Source: CAZCTC01 sp964501335 (lineage in GTDB: Bacteria > Chloroflexota > Anaerolineae > B4-G1 > SLSP01). Taken from it: a stretch of 64,000 nucleotides of DNA. This document shows, piece after piece, positions 35,731-44,601 of this stretch; within the stretch, counting starts at the first letter, position 1; every line of letters starts with the position of its first letter. Both the position numbers and the translations under genes were made by a program. A model generated the notes under the pieces. The model was given only the letters and a program-made list of their open reading frames with translations, did no database searches and was not told the origin of the DNA. Location of the stretch: NCBI GenBank assembly GCA_964501335.1, contig CAZCTC010000038.1, positions 9,759-73,758 on the forward strand. Reading direction: 5' to 3'.

Positions 35731-35850
35731 GATGTCAGGTCTGGTTTTTATTGGATCTCGTTGAATTTCAGGTTGGATCAATGAGGGGCCTATTACATTG
35801 ATACCCGACCAGGGAATCTGTTTGCAGGGGTGCAATCGGGACTTTTCTAA
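35731..35850 (-). pseudogene. Decayed 3' fragment related to the gene at 6917-7948
   Basis: On the minus strand CKQIPWSGINVI matches YKRIPWPGIDVL near the C-terminus of the membrane-anchored protein at 6917. The flanking DNA (GATCAAT, TCAGGTCTG) also matches. A frameshift and stops interrupt it. It marks a second, lost copy of that gene beside the kinase gene. Confidence 0.6.
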
Positions 35851-35878
35851 ATATAGCCAGGCGGGTTATAAATCGAAC

Positions 35879-36430
35879 TTAAAGATTCCGGTCTAGATTG
35901 TAACATAGACTTTTATAGGCCAGCTCAATGGGTGCATTGCAATCCAGAGAAATGATTGGAACTTCATATAGTTTGCAAATGCTCTCAAAAGTCTTTTCCT
36001 TTTCGGAATTGTCTTGTTCGACCAGAATCCAGTCAGGAACAGGGGATGCCCTTGTTTGATTTCTTTCACGGGCTTTAGCGAGTGTGGCATTACAGTGGAT
36101 CAAGACTGCCGTTGATGTTTTTCGTTTTATTAGATCGAACAGTCTGGGTAATACATAGTCAGGGATGTCGGACCCGGTTTCGATAGATTGATAGTCATTT
36201 TTTCCAAATTCTTCCAATAAATTATCGTAAAGGGTTTTTAAGAAAAGGGCGTTATAATTTTCACTGTTCCCGTGTTTTGCAATAATGGGTGCCACAAAAG
36301 GTAGGATATCCAGTCGGGTGATAGAGGTTTCCTCGGATAGTTTTGTCATTAAGGTTGTTTTTCCTGCGGCTGATTTTCCATGAAACACAAATACGATGGG
36401 AAAGTCTATGATGCTTTTCTGAAATTTCAT
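35879..36430 (-). CDS. P-loop kinase-like protein
   Basis: The 183-residue product has Walker A VFVFHGKSAAGKTTLMTKL at residues about 12-30. A central strand, STAVLIHCNATLAKARERNQTRA, carries arginines typical of a kinase lid. This matches small nucleotide or zeta-toxin-like kinases that phosphorylate nucleosides or sugars. AAGGAGGAAAT precedes the ATG. The gene is AT-rich compared with its neighbours, which suggests recent transfer. A zeta-type toxin without antitoxin cannot be excluded. The substrate is unknown. Confidence 0.65.
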   Translation of the reverse strand: MKFQKSIIDFPIVFVFHGKSAAGKTTLMTKLSEETSITRLDILPFVAPIIAKHGNSENYNALFLKTLYDNLLEEFGKNDYQSIETGSDIPDYVLPRLFDLIKRKTSTAVLIHCNATLAKARERNQTRASPVPDWILVEQDNSEKEKTFESICKLYEVPIISLDCNAPIELAYKSLCYNLDRNL

Positions 36431-36482
36431 ATTTCCTCCTTAGATAGACTGAAATTTCTGGGCATTAGCATTTGGGGAGAAT

Positions 36483-38600
36483 TCAGTTTAACTCGAGGAT
36501 CTGTCCTGGTGAAGGGTTATTTCCCGCGATGACGACCGCGCCTTTGAGCTGGGGCTGGCGGAGGCGATCCAGTCGGCCTGAGCGGAGCGGGCGAGGGCGC
36601 CGCATCTGTTGCGCCCAGATTTCATGCGATTCGGCGTCGGGTGTCAGGAGGACGGCGTGGGTGCAGTCGTCGAGCCGGGTTTCCTGTTCGAGCTGAACGA
36701 TCAACGGTCCGGTGGGTGCCGGTAGATGCACATCGCCTTCCTGGGGAGCCGCGCGGTGTAGTTCTGAAAGCAAAGCCGTGATCCAATGATCGGCGGCTTC
36801 TTGCTGAGCCGGGGACAAACGATCCCGCCATGTCCGTGCCGACGTGTGCGGCGCCGGCACGGGCCGGCCCAATGCATCAGCCATCCGGGCGTAGAATTCC
36901 AACGCCGCAGCGATGACGATCGCCTCCTGATCCCTGGGATCTTCCGGTTCGGAAGTTGCCGGAAGTTCTAAAGATTCATCCAGGCGGGGGATAATTCCCC
37001 GCTCCTTCAAACGCCGAAGCAGGTCGGAAACCCTGTCGGCCCGGACACAGACATGGCGGGCCGACAGGGTTTCTCCGAGCGTTTCCCGAATCCGGCGTTG
37101 AGCGGTAAGTTCCAGCAACAGGGTCGGGTCATCGGTTTCCAGGACCAAGCGCCGGCGAAGCGCGATCCGCTCGACTGCCTCAGCCTGGCGGTAGATGGTT
37201 TCGACCAGCAGCGGGGGAAGCGGGCCGGCCAGCGCTTCCAGAAAGGCCGTCAGATCGGCGGGAGCGCGGCCTTGTTGCAGAGCGCGAGCCAGGTCTTCTT
37301 CTTTCAGCCGGTAAAAACCCGGTGTCTTCGGCTGCGGAGCAATCAGCGATTCCAGTTCCAGACGGCGAAAGCCTGCAAGAGAGGGCTCGTCGATCTGCGC
37401 CGGGACAATTTTCAGGCAAAAGTCGGTGGTTTCATCCAGGGAATCAGCCGTTATTCGTACCGTTTCCGGGGGCGGGACCGGAAGCGCGATACCGTCGGGA
37501 CGTCCGAGCAGGGCGGCCCCGGTCGGCGTCAAAATCCAGCTGGCTTCCAGCGGAGCCACGACTCCCAGCCAGGAGAGCGGCCCGGATAGAACCTGGGACA
37601 GCTTTTCCTGCATTACCAGACTGTATTCGGCCCGGGCCTCAGAATCCAGGTCGGCCCAAATCCGATAGGGAGCCAGCGGGCGCAGCAATTCAGGCGCCTG
37701 CGTGGTCCAGATCGCCGACGTCCAGATCGCGCCGGGGGTTTGATCGGCCAGGAAGGTGTGTAATTGCGCCGTCCGGCCCAGCGGGTCAGGTTCCCGCGCC
37801 GGCGGCTGTCGGAATCGTCGGCGGCGTTCCCGATTCTCCGGCGATTCAGCGCTCCAGGCCGACCACAGGGATTGCAACTGATGAAAGGGATCAACCGTCA
37901 CCCAATCCCAGGCCGCCGACGTGGGTTTGAGCCGACCGGAAAATAACCCGATTAGACCGGCGCTCTCGGCCAGATAATGGAGAAAGGTCAAATAGGGCGC
38001 CTGCAACTCACTGCGGGGTAAAGGACTCGAATCCGGAGCCGTACCGGAACGCAAGGAAAAGAACCGTCCCAATTCGTCCAGGGCCGCCGACGGCAGCCAG
38101 CGTTCGTGCAGCGGGACAGATTCGCTGCGCTGCAGAAAACTGAGAAAGACGAAGAGATGTTTTAACAACGGCGGCGCCGCCGTTTCGACCGGGGCTGCGG
38201 GGAGTGTCGCCGGTTTCAGGTTTTCAGCCAGAAAAGGATGGTAATCCATCGGCAAAACAAAAACTCGAAGTGAACGAGAGCCGACTTTTAGAGGAAAGAT
38301 CCAGCCCTGATAGAAAAGCTCTTCCGTGGGAGAAAGCGGGGGTTCCCAGGGGGCCGGAACGTTTTTATCTCGCCAGGGACGGTAAGGACGGAGTTCGCCG
38401 AATCGGCTGATAAATCCGGCATATTCCAGTTGTCCGCCAGCGTTTAACAACACCCGCAAGGCCGTGTCGGCCTCAGCTGAAAGCGTCGAAAAAGAACGGA
38501 CCAGGCGTTCGGGATCGATCAGATGGGGTAGCAAGTTACGGACCGCTTCAAGGTGCGACCAACGGGCTTTGAATTGGAAGTGGTTTATCCGTGTCAGCAT
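36483..38600 (-). CDS. XPB/Ssl2-like helicase-associated winged-helix protein with a chimeric C-terminus
   Basis: The product has about 705 residues from the ATG at 38600; the frame extends to a GTG at 38723, with a TTG option between. The body resembles the helicase-associated XPB/Ssl2 N-terminal family of Actinobacteria and Chloroflexota, with leucine-rich winged-helix segments and a C-terminal LLRRLKERGIIPRLDESLEL. The family has no helicase motifs. Its last 70 residues do not belong to it: LDDCTHAVLLTPDAESHEIW and RQPQLKGAVVIAG are copies of two separate pieces of the Csx3-AAA protein encoded at 44602. The DNA match ends with the stop, so this tail is a captured, internally deleted csx3 fragment. 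Confidence 0.7.
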   Translation of the reverse strand: MLTRINHFQFKARWSHLEAVRNLLPHLIDPERLVRSFSTLSAEADTALRVLLNAGGQLEYAGFISRFGELRPYRPWRDKNVPAPWEPPLSPTEELFYQGWIFPLKVGSRSLRVFVLPMDYHPFLAENLKPATLPAAPVETAAPPLLKHLFVFLSFLQRSESVPLHERWLPSAALDELGRFFSLRSGTAPDSSPLPRSELQAPYLTFLHYLAESAGLIGLFSGRLKPTSAAWDWVTVDPFHQLQSLWSAWSAESPENRERRRRFRQPPAREPDPLGRTAQLHTFLADQTPGAIWTSAIWTTQAPELLRPLAPYRIWADLDSEARAEYSLVMQEKLSQVLSGPLSWLGVVAPLEASWILTPTGAALLGRPDGIALPVPPPETVRITADSLDETTDFCLKIVPAQIDEPSLAGFRRLELESLIAPQPKTPGFYRLKEEDLARALQQGRAPADLTAFLEALAGPLPPLLVETIYRQAEAVERIALRRRLVLETDDPTLLLELTAQRRIRETLGETLSARHVCVRADRVSDLLRRLKERGIIPRLDESLELPATSEPEDPRDQEAIVIAAALEFYARMADALGRPVPAPHTSARTWRDRLSPAQQEAADHWITALLSELHRAAPQEGDVHLPAPTGPLIVQLEQETRLDDCTHAVLLTPDAESHEIWAQQMRRPRPLRSGRLDRLRQPQLKGAVVIAGNNPSPGQILELN

Positions 38601-38725
38601 CTGAATGATGCGCCAGGATTGATTTTCCAGGCAGTATATCAAATTCAGCGAATTGTCCTTTGTGTTCAATGAGTTCCTTCTTGTTGATTTGCAAAAATGA
38701 GGAACAGGCCGCAGCCTATGCACAT

Positions 38726-38753
38726 TTGACAGAATTCTCGGCCATTATACAAT
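38726..38753 (+). promoter_or_regulatory. Leader promoter upstream of CRISPR array C
   Basis: TTGACA (38726-38731) and TACAAT (38748-38753) are 16 bases apart. The intervening TCTCGGCCATTA matches the array A leader. The first repeat follows 168 bases downstream; the gap holds no gene. Confidence 0.65.
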
Positions 38754-38921
38754 GAGTCGGAAGTATAAGGTAGGATAGCTGAGGCAAAAATATTGGATTT
38801 GTAGGGTTTTGAGGCCCATTTTCGAGCCCTCAAAAAAGCTGAAAAAATGAGTAAAAATACCCGTACTGGTGGGGGTTTTTCGTTTTTTGAAATCCACCGG
38901 TGGGGGGTGAGGCAAAAGGGA

Positions 38922-40989
38922 GTCCGAGAGGCAGTAATCCCCGCGAGGGGACGGTCACAAAAATAAGTAGTAATCATCGTTGTAAGGCCTCAGAGTGTCC
39001 GAGAGGCAGTAATCCCCGCGAGGGGACGGTCACAAAATCTACTGGTTGGGGAAGAGGATCCGTATAATTAAGTCCGAGAGGCAGTAATCCCCGCGAGGGG
39101 ACGGTCACGCGGATGCTGTTGCACCCAAGGAAATACCAGTATACCTCGTCCGAGAGGCAGTAATCCCCGCGAGGGGACGGTCACATCCACTGCAAACCAG
39201 AGAACACAATGACTACACAAACGTCCGAGAGGCAGTAATCCCCGCGAGGGGACGGTCACAATACCATCCCTCAGAGCAGGTGGATGTCCTTGCCCAACGA
39301 GTCCGAGAGGCAGTAATCCCCGCGAGGGGACGGTCACGAGTTTGATCGAAGAACGTTACCTCAAAGTACCCAGGGCGTCCGAGAGGCAGTAATCCCCGCG
39401 AGGGGACGGTCACCTTTAGGGGCCTCTTGCGTCCATCACACACCTCCATACGTCCGAGAGGCAGTAATCCCCGCGAGGGGACGGTCACTTCAGAGAGTCC
39501 TTTCTTGGCCATGATAGCCAATTATCAAGTCCGAGAGGCAGTAATCCCCGCGAGGGGACGGTCACAATAAAATCGAGTATTGAGATTTCCCCTTCATTGG
39601 TTGTCCGAGAGGCAGTAATCCCCGCGAGGGGACGGTCACTGGAAATACACATCAACCACATCACCCTTTACTCTGTAGTCCGAGAGGCAGTAATCCCCGC
39701 GAGGGGACGGTCACCGTTGGATGAAAGTGTGTGTTCCGTAAGGTTTAAAGAGAAGTCCGAGAGGCAGTAATCCCCGCGAGGGGACGGTCACCCTTGCTTT
39801 CGAATTCTGAATTCGCCTTTCCGATAGCCTCGTCCGAGAGGCAGTAATCCCCGCGAGGGGACGGTCACTTTGGGTATTTCGATTGTGATAGGTGAGGCAA
39901 TATCAACGTCCGAGAGGCAGTAATCCCCGCGAGGGGACGGTCACCCACGATACACCTCCATAAAACAGTTTGAGATTTGCGGAGTCCGAGAGGCAGTAAT
40001 CCCCGCGAGGGGACGGTCACTCAGCATTTCAGGAGTTGTGTTGATCACAGGTAGACTGGGTCCGAGAGGCAGTAATCCCCGCGAGGGGACGTCACGCCAC
40101 CAGCCAGCCCAGACAACTTCTCCATCTGCAACGTCCGAGAGGCAGTAATCCCCGCGAGGGGACGGTCACTTAAATCAACTGTAAGGCCAATCATTGCACC
40201 ATTATCAGTCCGAGAGGCAGTAATCCCCGCGAGGGGACGGTCACAATGATGATGATCTTGGTGTTTGCGTTGGTCTTTGCTTATGGTCCGAGAGGCAGTA
40301 ATCCCCGCGAGGGGACGGTCACACATGTATCCAGAGGGATTGCGATTATATGCAAATCCGTCCGAGAGGCAGTAATCCCCGCGAGGGGACGGTCACATAA
40401 GTTCGCGCACCCTGAAGGGTGCGGAACCCCTCGTCCGAGAGGCAGTAATCCCCGCGAGGGGACGGTCACGGTACCAATATGAGTACTGCTATTGCAGCAA
40501 TCACAACAGTCCGAGAGGCAGTAATCCCCGCGAGGGGACGGTCACATAAACCCTCCAGTTGCTTCGATATACTCCGCCAAGGTAGTCCGAGAGGCAGTAA
40601 TCCCCGCGAGGGGACGGTCACGAGCAGTCATCTCACACCTCCTTTATATTTACTCCAAAGTCCGAGAGGCAGTAATCCCCGCGAGGGGACGGTCACCAGT
40701 CCCCATAACGGAAAAGACAACAACCCCAATCAAAACGTCCGAGAGGCAGTAATCCCCGCGAGGGGACGGTCACATTTAGACACGGAGACTGAAGATCATT
40801 ATATTCCCCCTGTCCGAGAGGCAGTAATCCCCGCGAGGGGACGGTCACAATGGATTTCAGTCTGACCCCTATTGAGGGTCAGGATCGTCCGAGAGGCAGT
40901 AATCCCCGCGAGGGGACGGTCACATTCATAATTTACCTTTCGGCAGATAATAAGCTTGCTATGTCCGAGAGGCAGTAATCCCCGCGAGG
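38922..40989 (+). CRISPR. CRISPR array C, first part, 28 repeats
   Basis: It uses the same repeat as array A, here almost invariant, which fits a younger or leader-proximal array. Spacers are 36-42 bases. The 28th repeat is cut by an insertion sequence after CCGCGAGG and continues at 42984. Confidence 0.97.
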
Positions 40990-42983
40990 AGGGTAGGAGA
41001 AGTCAGGACTCATTACGGCTAAGTGGCTGACTTATTACGAAAAAGCGTAATAAGTCACTGGACTTATTACGCTGGAAATTGACTTGTTACGCACTCATTA
41101 CGCCGAGAAATAACAAGCTTTCTGACTTATTACGCAGTCAGAATTTCGGCGAAGGCACTTTAACATTCCTCGTCGGATCTTATCCGCAATTTTATCCGCT
41201 GAAGCAGGCGTAAATTGATCAACGTGTAGATCAAGGTATTGAGGTTGGTGATCGATTCCTGGTTGCGGAGATAGGGGCGTTCGATACCGAGTGCTTTAGC
41301 CTGGCTGTTGATCCGTTCCACGGCGGTACGTTGGTCGTAGATCTTCTTGTAAAAGGGACTTTTTCGATCTAGAGTATGCCGGATGCGGGCGCCAATGCTG
41401 GTAGCCATGCTGGAGGTACATCCACCTTTGGCGGCTTTTTTGTGCTGAATCGGGCAAGGCTGATCGGTTTTCTGGGGATGGTGCAGCGGGCAAACATACC
41501 GGCCGCGCTCATACTCAATAATGCAATTGGTCCGATCGCGATAGGCGAATTTGAGAGGCATGGGGAGCCCGGCGGCACACAGGGGCAATCCTTCGGGTGA
41601 AAATTTTCGATGAATCGATTGCGCATTGCCCTTTTCGCTAAAAGGCACGGCTGCAAAAGCTTCGGGATCGGCTTGGCAATAGAAATATTCATAGACATAA
41701 AATGCGTCAAATGCCGCATCAAAGGTACCCCAGCGAGGACGGAATCCCAGGCGTGCTTCGACCTGAGCCATGAGGGGAAAGAAATAGGAAACATCGGGGT
41801 GATCGAAGGTTTGGGTCATTTCGGCTAACACGATTTCTCCCCATTCTGGTACTTTGGTGACAATCACGCCGGAACCATAGCCCCAGTAATATTCCCCAAA
41901 TTGGAGATTGGCGGCTGATTTTGGATTAGCAGTGGGAGTTTCTGAATGGGCGGCTTCCTTGGCCGAACGTTGATTGTGACGGCGTTTGCAGCCCAACTTA
42001 CAGTCGGGATCGCCGGCGGGTTGTTGAGTCTTGTCAAAGCGCTCTTTGACATAAGCTTTGGGGTTGTTTTCTTTGACCCAGGCCAGGATGTGTTTGGTGT
42101 CGAGCGAGATACACTCCCCGACTTTAAAACCGAACGAGGCTAACTCAGATTGCAACTGATGGATACTTTCAGCCAATAGAAACTGGGCGACGGAATTGGG
42201 CATTTCTCGTAACAGAAAAGTCAGATGGCGCTGAGTTGGCAAACTGGCTTCGGGATCAAATCCTAGAGGGTGAGTAACTGACGGAACCAAGGGAAATCCT
42301 AACAACCAGATCAGTTCTGGAGCCTCAATCAAGAATTGACGTAAGGCGGCCATAGAATCGCGTTTCTCATGGAGCTTGACTAAACAAGCCGCAGTGAAGG
42401 CTGCTAAGGGAATCGTGGTGCGACCCCAGTTGCGTATTAGATCGCGTTCTGGGAAATGGTCCCAATCCAAGGGGCCTAACAATTCCAGGTATTTTCGAGC
42501 CAAAGCGGATTGCGCGATGGGCTCCGGTAAAAGCGTAGGGTCTTTCCATAAAAGATGCAGGTTGACCCGGTTTTCAAGTAGGTTCCGTGGCTGGGGCTTG
42601 GGGGGGACGGGGCTTAACAAGGTGACCAATCGGGATAAAATGGAAGGGCCTGTCATGGTTTTCTCTCCTTTCATGCTAAAGGAATGGGTGGTACCTTCAT
42701 TTTAGCAAAAGTGGGAAGCCCTGACAGGCAGCGTAATAAGTCAATTTACTTGTTACGCCCGAGTGGTCCTGGAAAGCTGACTTATTACGGGGAATTGGGT
42801 AGATGCGTAATAAGTCAACGGACTTATTACGTTCAGAGGGTGCTACCCGATGACCTGTTACGCACTTATTACGCTAAGGCGTAATGAGTCAATTCACTTA
42901 TTACGTTTTTGAGAAGCGCTGATCCGACTTGTTACGCGCTTGTTACGTTTTGGCGTAATAAGTGATTTCACTTCTCTTACCCT
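40990..42983 (-). mobile_element. Insertion sequence 1 (ACTTATTACGC type)
   Basis: The 1994-base element has inverted ends AGGGTA(G/A)GAGAAGT and is flanked by an 8-base target duplication, CCGCGAGG, taken from the CRISPR repeat. It carries one transposase gene. Between each tip and the gene lie many copies of (G)ACTTATTACGC in both orientations: about seven on the left (41005-41135) and about twelve on the right (42731-42965). Confidence 0.93.
41160..42656 (-). CDS. DDE transposase of IS 1
   Basis: The 498-residue product is read from the second ATG (MTGPSILSRL), which has GGAGAGAAAACC upstream, as does the IS 2 copy. Candidate catalytic acids are the D in ECISLDTKHILAW, the D in WGTFDAAFDAFY, and the E in DQRTAVERINSQAKALG. 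A Cys-rich insert (CKLGCKRRHNQRS) and a later CPLHHPQ/CPIQHKK zinc-like cluster are present. The C-terminal YDQRTAVERIN block is typical of the IS4/IS5/IS1182-type DDE group. It appears intact and is about 70 per cent alike to the IS 2 transposase by eye. Family assignment is open. Confidence 0.88.
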   Translation of the reverse strand: MTGPSILSRLVTLLSPVPPKPQPRNLLENRVNLHLLWKDPTLLPEPIAQSALARKYLELLGPLDWDHFPERDLIRNWGRTTIPLAAFTAACLVKLHEKRDSMAALRQFLIEAPELIWLLGFPLVPSVTHPLGFDPEASLPTQRHLTFLLREMPNSVAQFLLAESIHQLQSELASFGFKVGECISLDTKHILAWVKENNPKAYVKERFDKTQQPAGDPDCKLGCKRRHNQRSAKEAAHSETPTANPKSAANLQFGEYYWGYGSGVIVTKVPEWGEIVLAEMTQTFDHPDVSYFFPLMAQVEARLGFRPRWGTFDAAFDAFYVYEYFYCQADPEAFAAVPFSEKGNAQSIHRKFSPEGLPLCAAGLPMPLKFAYRDRTNCIIEYERGRYVCPLHHPQKTDQPCPIQHKKAAKGGCTSSMATSIGARIRHTLDRKSPFYKKIYDQRTAVERINSQAKALGIERPYLRNQESITNLNTLIYTLINLRLLQRIKLRIRSDEEC

Positions 42984-43675
42984 CCGCGAGGGGACGGTCA
43001 CTTTTTCACATTCATCGAAAAGACTACGATACAAAGCAGTCCGAGAGGCAGTAATCCCCGCGAGGGGACGGTCACCTCCCGCTCCTGTGGTGGCTACTCC
43101 GACGGGTACTCCCGTCCGAGAGGCAGTAATCCCCGCGAGGGGACGGTCACTACTGTAGGGGCACAAAGAAAGCCCCTAACAACGCCAAACGTCCGAGAGG
43201 CAGTAATCCCCGCGAGGGGACGGTCACATTCAACAGGGAGACTAAAGAATTGCGTCACAGTCATCGTCCGAGAGGCAGTAATCCCCGCGAGGGGACGGTC
43301 ACTATAACCAAGGTTCCCACTATATGGGGGGCATTTGAACTTGTCCGAGAGGCAGTAATCCCCGCGAGGGGACGGTCACGCGGTAATGGTGACCGGGGTG
43401 ACCGACGGACCCCAGGCGTCCGAGAGGCAGTAATCCCCGCGAGGGGACGGTCACAAATTTACGCCCCCTCCCAGGGGCTTTCCAAAAAAATTGTCCGAGA
43501 GGCAGTAATCCCCGCGAGGGGACGGTCACCCAAATCTCCCGAAACGTCGATCTGTCCAGGGTTTACTGTCCGAGAGGCAGTAATCCCCGCGAGGGGACGG
43601 TCACACATAACCCACAAAGTAAACTTTGTTGGCATAGTACCAAGTCCGAGAGGCAGTAATCCCCGCGAGGGGACG
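42984..43675 (+). CRISPR. CRISPR array C, second part, 9 repeats plus half of the split one
   Basis: It resumes with CCGCGAGGGGACGGTCAC of the interrupted repeat. Nine more copies follow, the last truncated after GGGGACG and followed directly by a terminator. Without IS 1 the array would be one run of 37 repeats. Confidence 0.95.
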
Positions 43676-43681
43676 ATTCTT

Positions 43682-43725
43682 ACAACAAAAGTCCCCTGGA
43701 TGTCATTCCAGGGGACTTTTGTTGT
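43682..43725. terminator. Terminator shared by array C and the RNase H operon
   Basis: ACAACAAAAGTCCCCTGG pairs perfectly with CCAGGGGACTTTTGTTGT over 18 bases. It lies just after the last repeat and just after the convergent RNase HI gene, so it can stop transcripts from both sides. Confidence 0.85.
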
Positions 43726-43771
43726 TCTGGTTCGGTTTAACAGGACGGTGTAGTATACCTTTGTGGGTTTT

Positions 43772-44590
43772 TTATTCCTTTGGCATAAATTCTAATTGGA
43801 GGGTTGGAATTTGAGTCTTTCCTTCTTCGTAGGCTGTATCCGGCGGTAAGTTGGGCTGTTTTATGCTTTGTGTAGATAGTTGATCGCACCGTTCGTTTTC
43901 TGGGATTCCGGCATGTCCTTTGACCCAACAGAATTCTACGGTATGGGTTTTACATAGTTCCAATAGTTGCGCCCACAAATCAATATTTTCGGTTTTATTG
44001 TCTTTCTGGCGATACCAGCCATTGATCTGCCAACGTTGCGCCCATCCTAAGGTCATGGCATCAACTACATATTTTGAATCGCTATATAACGTTACCGGAG
44101 ATGCTCGTTTCAAAGCTCGGAGTCCTTCAATACAAGCCTGCAATTCCATGCGGTTATTGGTTGTTAACCGGAAACCACCGGATAGTTCTCGACGATGGAT
44201 GATTCCTTGCGTATCTTTGAATAGCAACACTGCTCCATAGCCTCCTGGACCAGGGTTGGGATCACACCCTCCATCTGTAAAGATGACCACTTTGCTTGTA
44301 TTTAATGCTGTTTGATAATCGATCGGTTGGAGAGCTTCAGTCTGAGGATCTGTAAAATGGTTTGCGGTGGGCCCCAATAACATGTCGATTTCGGCAAGCA
44401 AATCATCCACTTCATCCATTTCGTTCAGCCAGGCGCGAGCTTCTTGTAAGGTGGCAAACCCTTTGAAAAGTGCTTCGGGTATTCCCTGTACCTGATCGGC
44501 GGCACCTTCTTCTCCAAACCACTGGCGGTAAAGGCCGGGTTTGCGTCCATGAACGACAAGGTAATAGTTGTTCTTTTGTTTTTTGTTCAT
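43772..44590 (-). CDS. rnhA: RNase HI with N-terminal hybrid-binding domain
   Basis: The 272-residue product has the viroplasmin-like RNA-DNA hybrid-binding domain at residues 8-58 (YYLVVHGRKPGLYRQWF, FKGFATLQEARAWL). A linker leads to a catalytic domain from about residue 100. FTDGGCDPNPGPGGYGAVL gives the first Asp, NNRMELQACIEGLRAL the Glu, TLYSDSKYVVDAM the second Asp, and VKGHAGIPENERCD the last acid. All four are present, so it should cut RNA in hybrids. It starts 11 bases after the Csx3-AAA gene and is probably cotranscribed with it, an unusual pairing. Confidence 0.92.
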   Translation of the reverse strand: MNKKQKNNYYLVVHGRKPGLYRQWFGEEGAADQVQGIPEALFKGFATLQEARAWLNEMDEVDDLLAEIDMLLGPTANHFTDPQTEALQPIDYQTALNTSKVVIFTDGGCDPNPGPGGYGAVLLFKDTQGIIHRRELSGGFRLTTNNRMELQACIEGLRALKRASPVTLYSDSKYVVDAMTLGWAQRWQINGWYRQKDNKTENIDLWAQLLELCKTHTVEFCWVKGHAGIPENERCDQLSTQSIKQPNLPPDTAYEEGKTQIPTLQLEFMPKE

Positions 44591-44601
44591 AGCTAATGTC
44601 C

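Noticed and set aside
40395..40433. Palindromic spacer with CGCACCCTGAAGGGTGCG as a regulatory hairpin
   Set aside because: It lies at normal spacer position and length in array C; a palindromic protospacer such as a phage terminator is the simpler explanation.
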